Shown here: piece after piece, positions 1 through 10,699 of the stretch | How positions within the stretch are numbered: the stretch's first letter is position 1 | Layout: the number at the start of each line of letters is the position of its first letter | Source of the DNA: Takakia lepidozioides | Lineage: Eukaryota; Streptophyta; Takakiopsida; Takakiales; Takakiaceae | DNA length: 60,000 nucleotides | Direction of reading: 5' to 3' | NCBI GenBank assembly: GCA_030704615.1 | Contig: CM060732.1 | Coordinates: forward strand, 15,626,001 to 15,686,000 | The notes under the pieces: model-generated | Seen by the model: the letters and a program-made list of their open reading frames with translations, nothing else | What the model was told of the DNA's origin: nothing | The model's database searches: none | Translations under genes and position numbers: made by a program

Positions 1-19
1 TGTATTCTTTATTAACAAA

Positions 20-465
20 AATAGCGACGGCCGCCAAATGGCGGTCACTGCATTTTTCAAAAAATTACTGAAGAAGCGACCACCACACGGCGGTCGCTTT
101 ATTTAAGAATAAAAATAAAAATAAGCGACCGCTGCTGCTAAATGGCAATATATATAGCGATCGCCACATGGCGGTCGCTGTATTTTTACAGAATATATCA
201 AAGATAATATAATATAATATAATATAATATAATACGAACAATCACCAATCTGGGCGGTCGCTTCATTTAAAACATAATAAACTTCAACCGACCGCCAATA
301 TAAGCGGTCGTTTATTTTAAAATATAATAAAATACAAGCAACCGCAAATATGGGCGGTCGCTTAATTTAACAAAATATTAAATTACAAGCGACCGCCAAT
401 ATGGGCGGTTGCTTTTATTTTTAAAATAATAAATTATATGCGACCACCAATATAGGCGGACACAT
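20..465. repeat. Palindrome array with half-site GCGACCGCC, about 50-bp spacing
   Basis: About nine imperfect palindromes occur here. Each has half-site GCGACCGCC, a 4-bp (ACAT, ACAC, AAAT) or 6-bp (AATATG) centre, and GGCGGTCGC on the other side. Centres lie near 37, 86, 136 (decayed), 167, 249, 299, 348, 400 and 451, so most are 49-52 bp apart. The spacers are AT-rich, and an AATAT expansion at about 205-233 widens one interval. The geometry resembles the arrays of elements A and C, so this could be the edge of a third element extending left of the window. No associated gene is visible. Confidence 0.8.
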
Positions 466-470
466 TTTTT

Positions 471-1699
471 TTTAATTAATAAATATTAATAATTGGCCAC
501 GTCTGTTTTACACCATGGCTGCCATGTCATTACAAAGAGTAGAAATAAATCGTAAAAGTCAAATGTAAAATAAATTACATGGGTAAACGTCCGGATTCGA
601 CGTGACGTGACGCACGTCGGACGTGACGGCGCCACGTCACATCAGGAATGATAACTAGGATGATGACTGCGGAAAAAGATATTAACAACCAACTTCCGAT
701 CAAAACGAAACATACGTTAAACGATGGGCAAAATATAGAGAAAGGGGTTCAACTCCCCTTCACTTCTTGGGCATAGATAGAGGTAGCTGCATCAAACAAA
801 GAAATAGGGAGACGTGACATGGTAGCTTTGGCAACACTCCTCCATTCTTCTTGCGCAAAACAATGAAACACAGGAGTGTGTATATAACATCATGTGGATG
901 ACCCCGCCATTTTTGTGAAAATTGATGCTAGTTCTCAGAATTCGTCGCTAATAGTGCGGAGCAACGCGAAGCCCTAGTAAGTAGTTAATATACAACTATT
1001 GCTTCAAGAATTGAACATGGGTGTAGTGGGTAGGGAAGTTATTCAGAGGCCATAGGGTGGGGGTTCAAACTCCCCTGCCTGTATCTCTTTCTATAGGTAA
1101 TTCTATTTTTCTATGCACCTTGGAGTTCATCAGTGCTCAATAGGGCGCGGCGGATCAAATCCCGCGTCCAATTGTTCTATCTAGATAGTCTTACTTGCTG
1201 TTGGGTTGCTTCTGTTTTTAGAATGGTTTACTTAGTTATCCACTCTCCACTCACATAAATTAATTACGATTAATAAATATATCTCTGTCTCTTATACTAA
1301 AAAGTAACACAAATATTTATAAAGAAAATAAATATCAAATTGGTTAGCTATTATAAAAATTTGTTATTTGCCTAATAAATAAAATTCGCACTAGGACATC
1401 TCTCTTGAAATATATATATATATATAAAGAAATAATAAGTTTTTTTTATACGGAGGCTAATTCCTATACTCACCCATGTGGAATAATAATACAATGAATC
1501 ATTTATTCCATCCTTTGATATTTTGACTATGGACCCTAAGATTAGATGATCACAATTTTTATTTTTATTTTGGGTACCCTTATTTAAGTGTTGTGCATAT
1601 AAAATTGTTCCTATGCATATCTAAAATTTGTATGCACGCATACATTCCTCCATATGCATGCATTTGTGTGCGCATATAGTATAGGCTACCTCGATTTTT
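471..1699. other. AT-rich noncoding stretch with three tRNA T-arm-like sequences
   Basis: I see no supportable gene. Three short sequences resemble a tRNA T-arm/B box: near 737-752 (GGGGTTCAACTCCCC), 1059-1075 (GGGGGTTCAAACTCCCC) and 1149-1165 (GCGGATCAAATCCCGC). The middle one is preceded by a possible A-box-like stretch near 1022-1040. These may be SINE fragments, but no full cloverleaf or target-site duplication is evident. Confidence 0.3.
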
Positions 1700-1792
1700 G
1701 GGTTGGTAAGAGTAATGGTTTAGGGTAGTAAGGGTCAGGCTTAAGCTTAGGGTAAGGATTAAGGCTAGGGTAAAGGGAAGGGTAAGGGTTTA
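1700..1792. repeat. Degenerate telomere-like TTTAGGG tract
   Basis: Variant units such as TTAGGG, TAAGGG and TTTAGGG run up to the left end of element A. The sequence is recognisably homologous, in inverted orientation, to the tract at about 23640-23916, including the shared string TAAGAGTAATGGTTTAGGG. It is therefore a dispersed repeat, not a true chromosome end. The unit type suits the plant-type telomere repeat. Confidence 0.65.
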
Positions 1793-1895
1793 GGGGGGGG
1801 CTGCTATTTCATGAGCCATGAGCCATGAGCGGCATGAGCCATGAGCAGAGTCGTAAGTGTGGAAAAAAACATGAGCAGCACTATTTTCCGGAAAT
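1793..1895 (+). repeat. Left terminal inverted repeat region of element A (ATGAGC-rich)
   Basis: A G-run is followed by TGCTATTTCATGAGCC and four more ATGAGC units, then TTTCCGGAAAT and TCCGCGGGAATAGG motifs. The left end of element C starts the same way (G-run, TGCTATTCCGTGAGCC) and also carries CCTATTTCCGCGG motifs just inside. This suggests shared terminal and subterminal binding sites. Confidence 0.6.
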
Positions 1896-2258
1896 GAGTG
1901 TCCGCGGGAATAGGGTTTAGGGTGCCACGGTCATAGGGGGAGAAGGACCTCCCGATGAAGGAGGTTCGGCAATGTTATTTAGAATTATATATTGAAAGGC
2001 AATGTTTCGCGAATGGAAGGGTGGTATTGCTCTGTACAATGGGGGCCCATTTCAGCCTACCAGCCACTTGCAAAATCCACCCACACTCCCAATCCCAAAC
2101 GAAATGAGCAATGACACATTCTCGGAACGATGGACACAGAATAGAATAAAAAGAGGGCACAATGAGGTTTTTATTGATCCACATGAATTGCATTTGAAGC
2201 ACGTCTACTGTGCTGATTGTGCAATCAAATCTTTAGCCCTGTGCCTACTGAATACAAG

Positions 2259-3029
2259 TCACGTTGTCAATGGGACTTCGACTGCTCTCAGAACTAGCTC
2301 ATGAGTCATGGGGCTCCTCCAGGTAAAGTCGATTGCAGCCGTTGTACCGCCCCTAGTGATGTTCACCACAATGTCCTGCCCTTCAATCATACCACCATCG
2401 AATATGGAAATCTTCACGTTTTCATCGTCCACACCAATGCGAATGTCCCCATACAATGGAGAAGAGGAGCGCACTCCTTCAGGACAATAGGTCTCTCCGA
2501 TGGAGTCCACCCACGTCCAGTGGCAGCAGTTCCACCGCAACAGCATAGCAGTGCGCCTTCTTCTGCATGGGTGACCGTCGTAGCTGGGAAAATCGGAATC
2601 GAGGATGCGCAGGAGCCACGGACTCCTCAGACCAAGATTGTCACCCAGCTCGAAGGCGTAGTGGCCTAGGATATACTCAAAAGCCACCAATGTTTCCACA
2701 ATCGAACCAGTATCTTCTCTGTAATCTGTGTACCAGATAACAATGTCTCCCGATGTGGCCGAATACATTGCATAATCGATGCCTCCAAATGGGCAGTCGT
2801 CCCGGTTCCGGAAGCACGGCATCCTTGCAAAGGAGGACCTGAGGACGACTTGGATGCCGATGACCTTGCGGACAGCTACGAAGCCCTTAGATTTTGGAAA
2901 TGATGCGAAGCGGAAGAGCAGTCCGGCCTCCAATAATGGAGCATCTGGGTCCCATGTACCCACCGACGGAGGAGGAACGTGTTCATCACGCCAGCGGTGG
3001 ATGAACCCATACATCTTTCTCATCAACAA
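2259..3029 (-). CDS. Unrecognised protein, intact member of an inverted gene pair in element A
   Basis: This is an uninterrupted 256-codon frame, read from 3029 down to TGA at 2259. I do not recognise the family. Its reality is supported by a diverged, oppositely oriented homologue at 3249-3950. The two share, in order, a CxxRNxxDCP stretch, DYAM, SGDI[VI][VI]W, a PW-L-I-D block, NCC-WT, YGDIR, the DGG[MI]I-G-DIVV block, and ELVLR-[VI]EVP near the C terminus. Several conserved cysteines suggest metal binding or disulphides. Homology begins near residue 60, so the true start may be downstream of 3029. I see no signal peptide or membrane segment. It could be element cargo or a captured host gene; function is unknown. 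Confidence 0.6.
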   Translation of the reverse strand: MLMRKMYGFIHRWRDEHVPPPSVGTWDPDAPLLEAGLLFRFASFPKSKGFVAVRKVIGIQVVLRSSFARMPCFRNRDDCPFGGIDYAMYSATSGDIVIWYTDYREDTGSIVETLVAFEYILGHYAFELGDNLGLRSPWLLRILDSDFPSYDGHPCRRRRTAMLLRWNCCHWTWVDSIGETYCPEGVRSSSPLYGDIRIGVDDENVKISIFDGGMIEGQDIVVNITRGGTTAAIDFTWRSPMTHELVLRAVEVPLTT

Positions 3030-3248
3030 GTTATAGTTTGAGATCTGCCACCGAAGTCCATCCCCCGGATGGAAATTCGGTGCCGCATTTACATCGAAGA
3101 GGGGATGGACTTCGTCGTGTCCAGTGGCTATCGGCCCACCTGGCAGTGAGTGCCCATAGTTTGCATGGCAGGGTAGGAAACTGAAACGGCTACATTCATG
3201 CAGCAGCCAATCTTCATCGGTCTAGGATCCTGTAGGGGGGAAATTTAA

Positions 3249-3950
3249 ATGTGCCCTGGAGTGTTTGTGAGGAATTGCAGCGTTAGCTTGAACTTTTTCC
3301 AGCCACCGCGCTGCTCCTCCTCCATCCGGGAGCTGCTGTCATTGAGCGTACTCCGCTACTCTTTTTCAAGGATGTCGTGCCGCCGAAATCCAGCCGACTG
3401 CCCTTATCATGGCCACGATTATGCTATGTTCAAACCAGAATCAGGAGACATCATTGTCTGGCTCTCTGTTTTCACAGACGCTGCTGGAATCAAGCAAGAG
3501 TCTTTGCGCGCAATGGAGTATCTGCAGGGCTATTACCGCTTTGAGCGAGGTGAGGGCGAGGGTCAATGCGGTCCGTGGGTCCTGAAAATTGTTGACCTCG
3601 ATATACCAAGCTTGAAAGGGATGCCGGACAGATCACGCACGGCCTCGCTTTGGCGCTAGAACTGCTGCCAGTGGACCAGGGAGGACGGCACCGGGGAAAA
3701 CTATATATGTGGAGATCACTCCGCTCTTCCAGTGTATGGAGACATTCGGCTGAGTTGCGAAGACGAATCGCACGGGCACATGAGGCCCACAGTGACCTTG
3801 TCAATGTATGATGGTGGTATCATTGATGGACATGACATTGTCGTCGGCTCCAGCAAGGGCAGCAGAACGACTGAATTGCAGTTTACCTCGAGGTGCCGCA
3901 GCAGTGATGAGCTAGTTTTGAGGGGTATCGAAGTTCCGTCGACTTGGTGA
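3249..3950 (+). pseudogene. Diverged inverted paralogue of the 2259-3029 gene with one in-frame stop
   Basis: Translation from 3249 runs to TAG at 3657-3659 and then continues in the same frame to TGA at 3948-3950. The stop sits just before the NCCQWT block. The paralogue has Trp (TGG) at that position (RWNCCHWT), so a single G-to-A transition explains the break. Both halves retain the family's conserved blocks: CP-HG-DYAMF, SGDIIVW, YGDIR, the DGGIIDGHDIVV block and ELVLRGIEVP. The N-terminal part before about 3350 does not match the paralogue and may be non-coding. The gene lies head to head with its sister, with about 220 bp between them, as after an inverted duplication. Apart from the stop it looks well preserved. 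Function is unknown. Confidence 0.6.
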
Positions 3951-4207
3951 AGTCCATGTAGAAGGAGGAAGGGCTTAGTTTTGTCTGCAGTTGGTAAATG
4001 TGAGACATCGTGTCCGATCAATAAACCCATCGTACCTCACTTCTGTATGATTGTGTTTTATTCTGTTGAATAACTGTCGGAATTGGCCCACTGTTTACAA
4101 TTTGATGTCTCATTTCTACAATTTGTCTGTCCGAATGAATATACCAGAGTAACCGGTATGAGAGTCATGTGTCAAGAATATACCAAAGTAACGCCATGTC
4201 GGACATC

Positions 4208-5025
4208 GAAATGCGGTGCCGCATTTCCATGTCGGACATTGGAATGCGGCACCGCATTTCCATGTCGGACAAGGAAATGCGGTGCCGTATTTCCATGCCG
4301 ACATGGAAATGTATGAACTGCATTTCAGTGTCGGACAATGAAATGCGGTGCATCATTTCCGTCCAGGTACACGAAATACCAACACGGGTCTATAAATTGG
4401 ACAGACAACGAGGTTGGCATTGCAAATGCGGCAACGCATTTCCAGCTTGGCAATGGAAACTTCTTTTTGGACAAGGGAATGCGGTGCCGCATTTCCGTCC
4501 AACACTTCGAAAAGTGCACCTATTTCCGACCAGCTCGATGGAATGCGTTACCGCATTTCCGTGACAGGGTCTGCAAATGGACAAATTGCGATGTCCTTTC
4601 TGGAAATGCGGCGCCGCATTTCCATGTCCATCATCGACTTTTTTTTAACAACGGAATGCGGTGCCAATTTTTGCTCACAAGGGCCTGCAGTTCGAACAAC
4701 GACCATCCCCAATATGGAAATGCGGCACCGCATTTCCAATTCCGCCATCTCGACCTCCTTGTTCGACCTCCTTGTTCGACCTCCTTGTTCGACCTCTGTA
4801 AGCGTGGTGGCATCCATGCAATGAGCGGGAGAGGCCAAAACTGGCGTGTGGACAAAGGAAATTTTGGAAATGCGGCACCGCATTTCCAATCGGCCGATTA
4901 CTTTTTACTATGCCAACATTGAAATGGAAAATTTAGTCCCTCCCCTGTTTTGGAAATGCGGTGCCGCATTTCCAAAAGAGGTTTTTAGAGTTGCCAAAAT
5001 TTTGGAAATGCGGTGCCCCATTTCT
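4208..5025. repeat. Left array of element A palindromes (half-site GGAAATGCG)
   Basis: About thirteen palindromes of the GGAAATGCG / 4-bp centre / CGCATTTCC type occur here, some decayed. Good copies lie near 4208, 4241, 4273, 4477, 4602, 4716, 4866 and 4952. Spacing is irregular. In the first part, copies are separated by CATGTCGGACA. The array lies between the stop of the 3249-3950 gene and the 3' end of the minus-strand ParB/methyltransferase gene, so it is intergenic. Confidence 0.85.
4751..4796. repeat. 13-bp tandem minisatellite
   Basis: CGACCTCCTTGTT is repeated three and a half times inside the left palindrome array. No function is apparent. Confidence 0.85.
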
Positions 5026-6328
5026 GATTTTGGGAGCGTCGTGGTTTGGGCGATTGTGTGGCTAGAATGCACACTGGAGAGGGGTCACGAATGTCGGGGA
5101 GATTTTCCTTTATATACTCTGGAAGAGAATTTACATTTACAGAGACTTCATTAAAATTCTATTAATCTTGAAAATCATCCGAATCCTCATCCTGTTCTAG
5201 ACTGTCCTGCTCCGCCTCCACCCCCTCAGTGCCTTTCTCATCTCCAGCAGACTGCTCGTTGGCCAGGCTTTCAAAAATCTCATCTTCCCCTTGCGGAACT
5301 GTCCATCTCACCTCCGTTGGGTCGTCTTCCTCCCTGTCTGCGTCGCTCTCATCCCTGAATCACATATGTACTTTCGTACCTGTCTACCTGTCTGAGCTGC
5401 TGCCAACTCTTTCTTTATCCTTCTGTCCTCCCTAGCCCTCTCCAAAATCTGCTCTACTTTACTGGGATTCTCACTTCTTCTAATCGCTGTATTTGCGAGT
5501 TTAGCTGCATAACTAGGAAGGGAGTAGTCCCTCACCGGGCTCGTCATGAAGTCGGCCCTCGCAAAGAACGGGACATTCTTCCTGGCAGGAAGTGTAGGCC
5601 CTACATGTTTCGACCCGGACCCTGCAATCCTGCACATGACAATCATCAACGAGACTAATGAGAACCACAGTCCGGAAATTCGTTTGACAAAAATGACCCA
5701 GAAGGCTTTGCAAACTTACAATGTTTGCACTCACTCGTATTCCGGGTTCTCCTCCGCATCAATGTCCACTGTGTCTTCCTCGGACTCCGACGAACCCGAG
5801 GAGACTTCCGCTCTGTCGGGAGCCTTAACATTCCATTGCAGCCCTTCCAGATGGGATCCCCACACGGATGAATCCTCCTCGTAGGCAAAGAGGTGCCGGT
5901 CGGAAAACCGCCCAGCCCACATTGAGGCACCTGTTACAATGCCATCCACACATTACCACATGGCGCTTCAGATGTTGCGAACTACATCCTAACGAGAATT
6001 TGCAGAACAGCATAGATCAAGATTCTGCATACCTGTCCCACAGATGAGGTCGAGCACTGTGCCCTCCACGTCTGTGCATGTCTCCATAATTGTCTGAATG
6101 AAGGCAGGGCTCCGAGTCCGTGAGTACCGCAGGGGTTCCGTTGAAGTGAGGCTATGAGGGAGAAGTTCCTTGGGAACGTTGTTGAACTGAACGTCGTAAT
6201 CGAGGGGGTCGCAGTTCGGGTCAACCTTTCCTCCCTCCTTTCGGAAAGCAAAGGTGGAGTTCTCCTTCACAAAGCAGTATGCATCGAACTGCTTCGTCTG
6301 CATACACAGGGGGAACGATTAGAAACCG

Positions 6329-6344
6329 AATGCGGCACCGCATT
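6329..6344. repeat. Single element A palindrome in an intron (core only)
   Basis: AATGCGGCACCGCATT lies in the intron between the motif-IV exon and the RSPAFIQTI exon of the minus-strand pseudogene. The intron's acceptor is at about 6303. Confidence 0.7.
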
Positions 6345-7584
6345 TGAAAACACCCAAGCAAATGAATGGACGAGTGCCAGTGTCGTAATCACCTTCTTCC
6401 CTTCCGACCGAAGGCCCAGTGTGTTGATGCACGTCCACTTCTTTTTCAGAATCGGGACGGCGCTCTTGCGGGTCCACTTCGCAATTCCTGTCTGAGTGTT
6501 TTTCCTCTGCTCGCCAGGACAACCACACAGCCTCTGTCGTCCAACACCATGCGGGCAAGCCCAAATCCTTTCTTCCAAAAGTCCTCCGAGTACCTGTTCC
6601 AAGATGGCAAAGCTTGCAGTCCTTCCACAGGCTCTCCGTCCGGAATATCCAAGATGATCATATCGCAAGACCACTCGGTGGCATTTCCGCCCCTCCTACA
6701 ATCCTTGTCTGCACACACCCTCTCAAAGAACGAGACCATATTCTGAAATGGGGTGTCGGAAGGCTCTTCGGCAGTCGCCTTCTTCAGTGCTCTGCCCTTC
6801 AGACCCTCCGCGGTCTTCATGTATGCCAACTTGGCTGCCCGTCCATCCAAAGCCGCCAAGAAACTCTCATTTACACACTGGACTACTGTTTCGGGAGCCA
6901 CTTTCGGCCTCTTCATTTCCACCGGCTCGAAAGGGTGCCCCCCTGGGGGGTTGAAGAGTGCCTTCTTTGCCGAGCCAGTTCTCGTGCCTCTCGTGACAAC
7001 GGTGGGCACAGGGGAGGCAGCCTGCGTTTGGGGGGGTGGGCTGGTTGCAAAGTCTCCATCGGAGTCCTCTTCCTCACCCTCTTCCTGAACAGGCTGTTTC
7101 TGCTTCTTCGTTTTGGCAGGTGTCACAACAGCTGCTCCTTGCTGGCGAGTCCTCTTCTTCGACCCCTTCTGTTGGGCCTGCACAGCTGCATCCACCGTCT
7201 TTTGTGCCATCTCAGCTGCCTTTCTGGATTCTTCCAGAGCAGCAGATTCCTTTGCCGACTTTGGCCCAGCAGGCACACGTCTTTCCTTTCTCTTCTCTTC
7301 TGCCAAGGCATGCAGATCTTTCTCAGACTCGTCAACAATACCGCCAGACATATCCAGGTACCAGGGGCATCCAACGAGATGCGCGGGATGCCATTGTTTC
7401 TGCATCTCGGGTGTGTAGACACAGCTTGGGCCCGCCACGGTCCAAGCCATGAAGAACGGGGGCTCTTGAGCCAGGGCCCCTGTCTGAAGGAGCACGTATT
7501 TCATATACCTGCAAGGCAGTCAGCATGCGTGAGCATAAGATTGGACGAACCTACTGGCAGAGTGCCACCGAAAACATAAAATGC

Positions 7585-7604
7585 GAATGCGGTGCCGCAT
7601 TTCC
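7585..7604. repeat. Single element A palindrome in an intron
   Basis: A GAATGCG / GTGC / CGCATTTCC copy lies in the intron upstream of the long exon that starts at about 7507 on the minus strand. Neither neighbouring exon contains a copy. Confidence 0.7.
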
Positions 7605-8789
7605 GAGACAAACCTCGTAACCAGGCTTCGCATACAAGGGCAGCTGTGCTTCACCTGTAAACAATTCGCATTGCAGCTTTCCCCGCTCCCTCCTGATGTG
7701 TAAACTCCACGCTCCTTCTTGCTGTCTGTAGCTCTCTGGCGAAGAGGTTGTCCTTGTACGCACATCTGAAACGTGTCACGTAGTCTTCCAATGTCTGTGT
7801 CCATCCCATTTGACGTACAAGCCGAACGAATTTGTGTGCATTACGACTTGCTCCTTCGCATTCGACATTACCTGCGATTCCCAAATGCATTGTCACGTAG
7901 CAGTTCAGGGAATTCATTTCAGAAAAGCAAATCTGGGGAAGTACCTTGAATTACCTGGAACCACCAAGTCATGCGGTTGAGCCACACATCCACTGCAGGG
8001 TCGGAAACTTCGAGTGGAAAAGACCACATTGTCCTTATGCTCTCGGATGCATTCCAGATCGACAGCCACCGTGTCTGCCATTTCCGATCCAATGTCAGGA
8101 GCTGGAAGAGAGTGGCTATTGCTAGGAAGGAACTTCAGTGCATTGAAACCTCACCTTCTCTTTCGCCTCAACACATGCCGTTGAGAGGTGATGCAGTTTC
8201 TCCAATTGCATGGTCGGCTGCATGGCCCGAGAATAGTGTTTTGCAATCTCGGGGATGAAGTCCTTTCCAAGTGCCGGATCTGCAATTGCCACCAGCTTCA
8301 CAAGCTTTGACTTGTATTTGGTTCTGGACTTGACACCGGCTTCCTTCAAGTGCTCAGTCAATGACTGCAACGTTTTGACCTGCCCCTCACTTTCCATGAA
8401 GAAGCGTTTGGCATGGGCCAAATCCAGCTTGATGTTTGACTGCCAACAAAAACATGCAGAAGCGTTACATTCGATTCATGTGGAAAGATTACTGGAAATT
8501 GGGGAAGGATGAGCAGAGGGAAATTGGAGGACGACTTACTTCGTATATCACCTCCACCATTCCATCCATAGTGAGACGATACCATGTCCGGTCTGTTTTT
8601 GCAACGGCTTTCTGAATGAGCTCGGGCTCCAGCATTTCCGCAAACATCTGCGGATCAGTGAGACCAGTTTTCCTCACCCTGTACAGCATATGTGCCATGT
8701 GGGTATGCACGTACGCATTCTCAGTGACCCTGCAAGGCACACTCTCCAGTTCAGTACACGGAAGCACGGAAACAAACCAGAATGGAACC

Positions 8790-8809
8790 GAAATGCGGCA
8801 CCGCATTTT
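8790..8809. repeat. Single element A palindrome in the intron after the ParB exon
   Basis: A GAAATGCG / GCAC / CGCATTTT copy lies in the intron that follows the ParB-domain exon (donor at about 8848, minus strand). Element C has an intron at the same protein position but no palindrome in it. Confidence 0.7.
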
Positions 8810-10699
8810 GAACGTGCTAGGGAGGGTATGAGTATCTTACGAGTTGAGGTCCGCCATGGCATTCTTGAGTAGGGAGGAGTCTGCCGCCTTCACCTTAGGA
8901 TGACACACTCCACCATGTAATGCCAGCCAATGTGCTTGGCATGGTTCTGCTTGATGTACTCCCACCAGGCAAGAAGTCGGTGATTCCCGTCCCACACAAA
9001 GAACATTTTACCCGACATATGGCCGAAGTCTGGATCACCCTTCAGCGTCGCCTCGAATTCGTCGTTGCGAGTGTGCCAGTGGGTATCCCACGTTGACAAT
9101 TCATCGGCAGTGGGTCCATGAGTTTCGCCGTCCTCATTCTCAATGGAAACGTAAAACGCTGCCGATCCCAGACGGTACCCTTCTCGAAATGCAACTTGAG
9201 CTTATCCACATCCCGGGAAGGGCCTGCCTGACGATGGGAAGGGAGACCATGCGACAGAGTGGGATTCGAAGAGTCCGTTGGAATACCCTACTGCCCAGAA
9301 CTCTGCCAATGCTACTGTGTGTCTCCTCCAACATTTTATCCGCTGCACTTTTGAAATCCTCCGGAGACATGTCTGTAGGTGCCGGTAGTGGCTGAGCAGC
9401 TGGAGCATCCTCAACTGGAGCTGCACTCTGGGGCCTGTTTGCAGGCAATTCTGCCATTGCAGAGGCCTCCTCCGGGCCTGCTTGCTCATCGGTGGTGAGG
9501 TCTTGCTGCGAACGTTCAACGGCAGCACCCTCCTCCGGTACCAAATCTCCAAAAACGGTCGATCCCATTGCCTTCGCTGCAGCAGAGACGGCCCCAACAT
9601 CTGCAGGCGGGAAATCCTCCAGGAACTGAGCTTCAGCTCGTGGAAGCGGTTTTGCGGGAGATTGTTCGGCCGTCGCCCTGATTGCCTTCTGCTTCCTCAT
9701 CCTTGCAGGTGAAGGTGTCTGCTGCAATTGAATCTGTCTTTTACCCTGCTGCTTCATTCGCATTGGGGGGGGTGGATCGGCCTGAGCCGGTTCAGAAACC
9801 AGTAAAGGGACGGGCTGCTTCTTCTTCGACTTTGCTGGAGAAGGGCCCGACCCCTGCTGGCGATTCTGCATGACCGAAGAACGCGAGTCGATCTCTGGGG
9901 CTTTGAACTTGCCCTTTGAAGCCGCGTCTTTGAAACGCACAGGGCTAGGCTCGGCAGGAATACCCGCGCTCGGGGATCGGGTGGGTGTACGTGCTGCAGC
10001 TAGCTCCACGGACTCTTCCTGCGGCTCTTCGGATTCCTGCGATCCCTCCAGCACGTCCACCTTTCCTGTTAGGCATGCAAACATGTTCTGCATTCAAGTC
10101 TCTAGCATTCAGTCTAAGAATTACAGAAGCAAAATGGGGGTTCGGTGCTCGATCAGCTGCGCGCAGCCCGATCGCATGGAGCTCTCACTGGTGGCTGGGT
10201 TGCCTGAGTGGCCTGCTGCTCGGAGATGGCAATCTCCTCATGTAGACGCATCTGCTTCCTCCCCTTCGGCATTGGCCTACGTCCGAAGTATAATTTTCGG
10301 AGCTTGCGACGAGGTCTCCTGTCTTGTGCACGAACTCCCCCCCTCTCAGGTTCGAGCATAAGAAGAACAGAGACAGGGAAAAGGGGCAAAGAGTGCAGAT
10401 GGAAAGGGCGCGAGAGGGGTGACTGAGGAGACACGACAAAAGTAGATGAAACGGCGGTGATGCACCACTTGGGTTCGAAAGGGTTGGACGAAAGTGTCTC
10501 CTCGTGGACTTTGCGTCATTACGAAATTCGAATCGTTCAGGGTACGCCTGCCGTCCGAAAAACAAACATCATTATCCAACGGTCAGGCCGCGCCGCCTCA
10601 TGCCCCTTCAGTCAGATAGAGTGCCGACATGTGCAGCAATTCCGTTGCTCCACGTGTTCACATTTCAAGGCATTTCCGTCCCAGCGTCTGATGAGTTGG

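Larger units (their letters stand above)
5162..10359 (-). pseudogene. ParB-like / DNA methyltransferase-like fusion gene of element A, frameshifted
   Basis: This is a multi-exon gene aligned exon by exon with the intact copy at 32691-36804. It likely begins in a basic exon (about 10359-10195). A long disordered, Pro/Ala/Ser-rich exon (from about 10068) leads into the IPLCRMVSLP strand and the ParB signature WDGNHRLLAW (8977-8991). Helical middle exons follow, then methyltransferase motif IV-like IILDIPDG (around 6635-6649), RSPAFIQTI, motif I-like VLDLICGTG (around 6031-6058), and an acidic tail ending in TAA at 5162-5164. Splice sites are mostly GT-AG. One-base frameshifts relative to element C appear near 9240, 9210, 8905 and 6480, and one 3' junction does not keep phase. 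Known ParB domains bind palindromic DNA, and beta-class enzymes methylate adenine-N6 or cytosine-N4. This copy is probably inactive. Three introns contain element A palindromes. Confidence 0.7.

Noticed and set aside
737-1165. tRNA genes
   Set aside because: Only T-arm-like stems are convincing; acceptor and anticodon stems cannot be assembled.
4083-4922. Overlapping open frames on both strands through the left palindrome array, and likewise at 10701-12202 and 30771-32300
   Set aside because: The palindromes translate to similar Cys/His/Phe-containing words on either strand. No conserved start, splice site or homologue supports them.
6614-7579. 321-codon plus-strand open frame
   Set aside because: It lies antisense to the long exon of the ParB/methyltransferase gene, which has clear homology on the minus strand; its Leu/Cys/Ser-rich product shows no domain.
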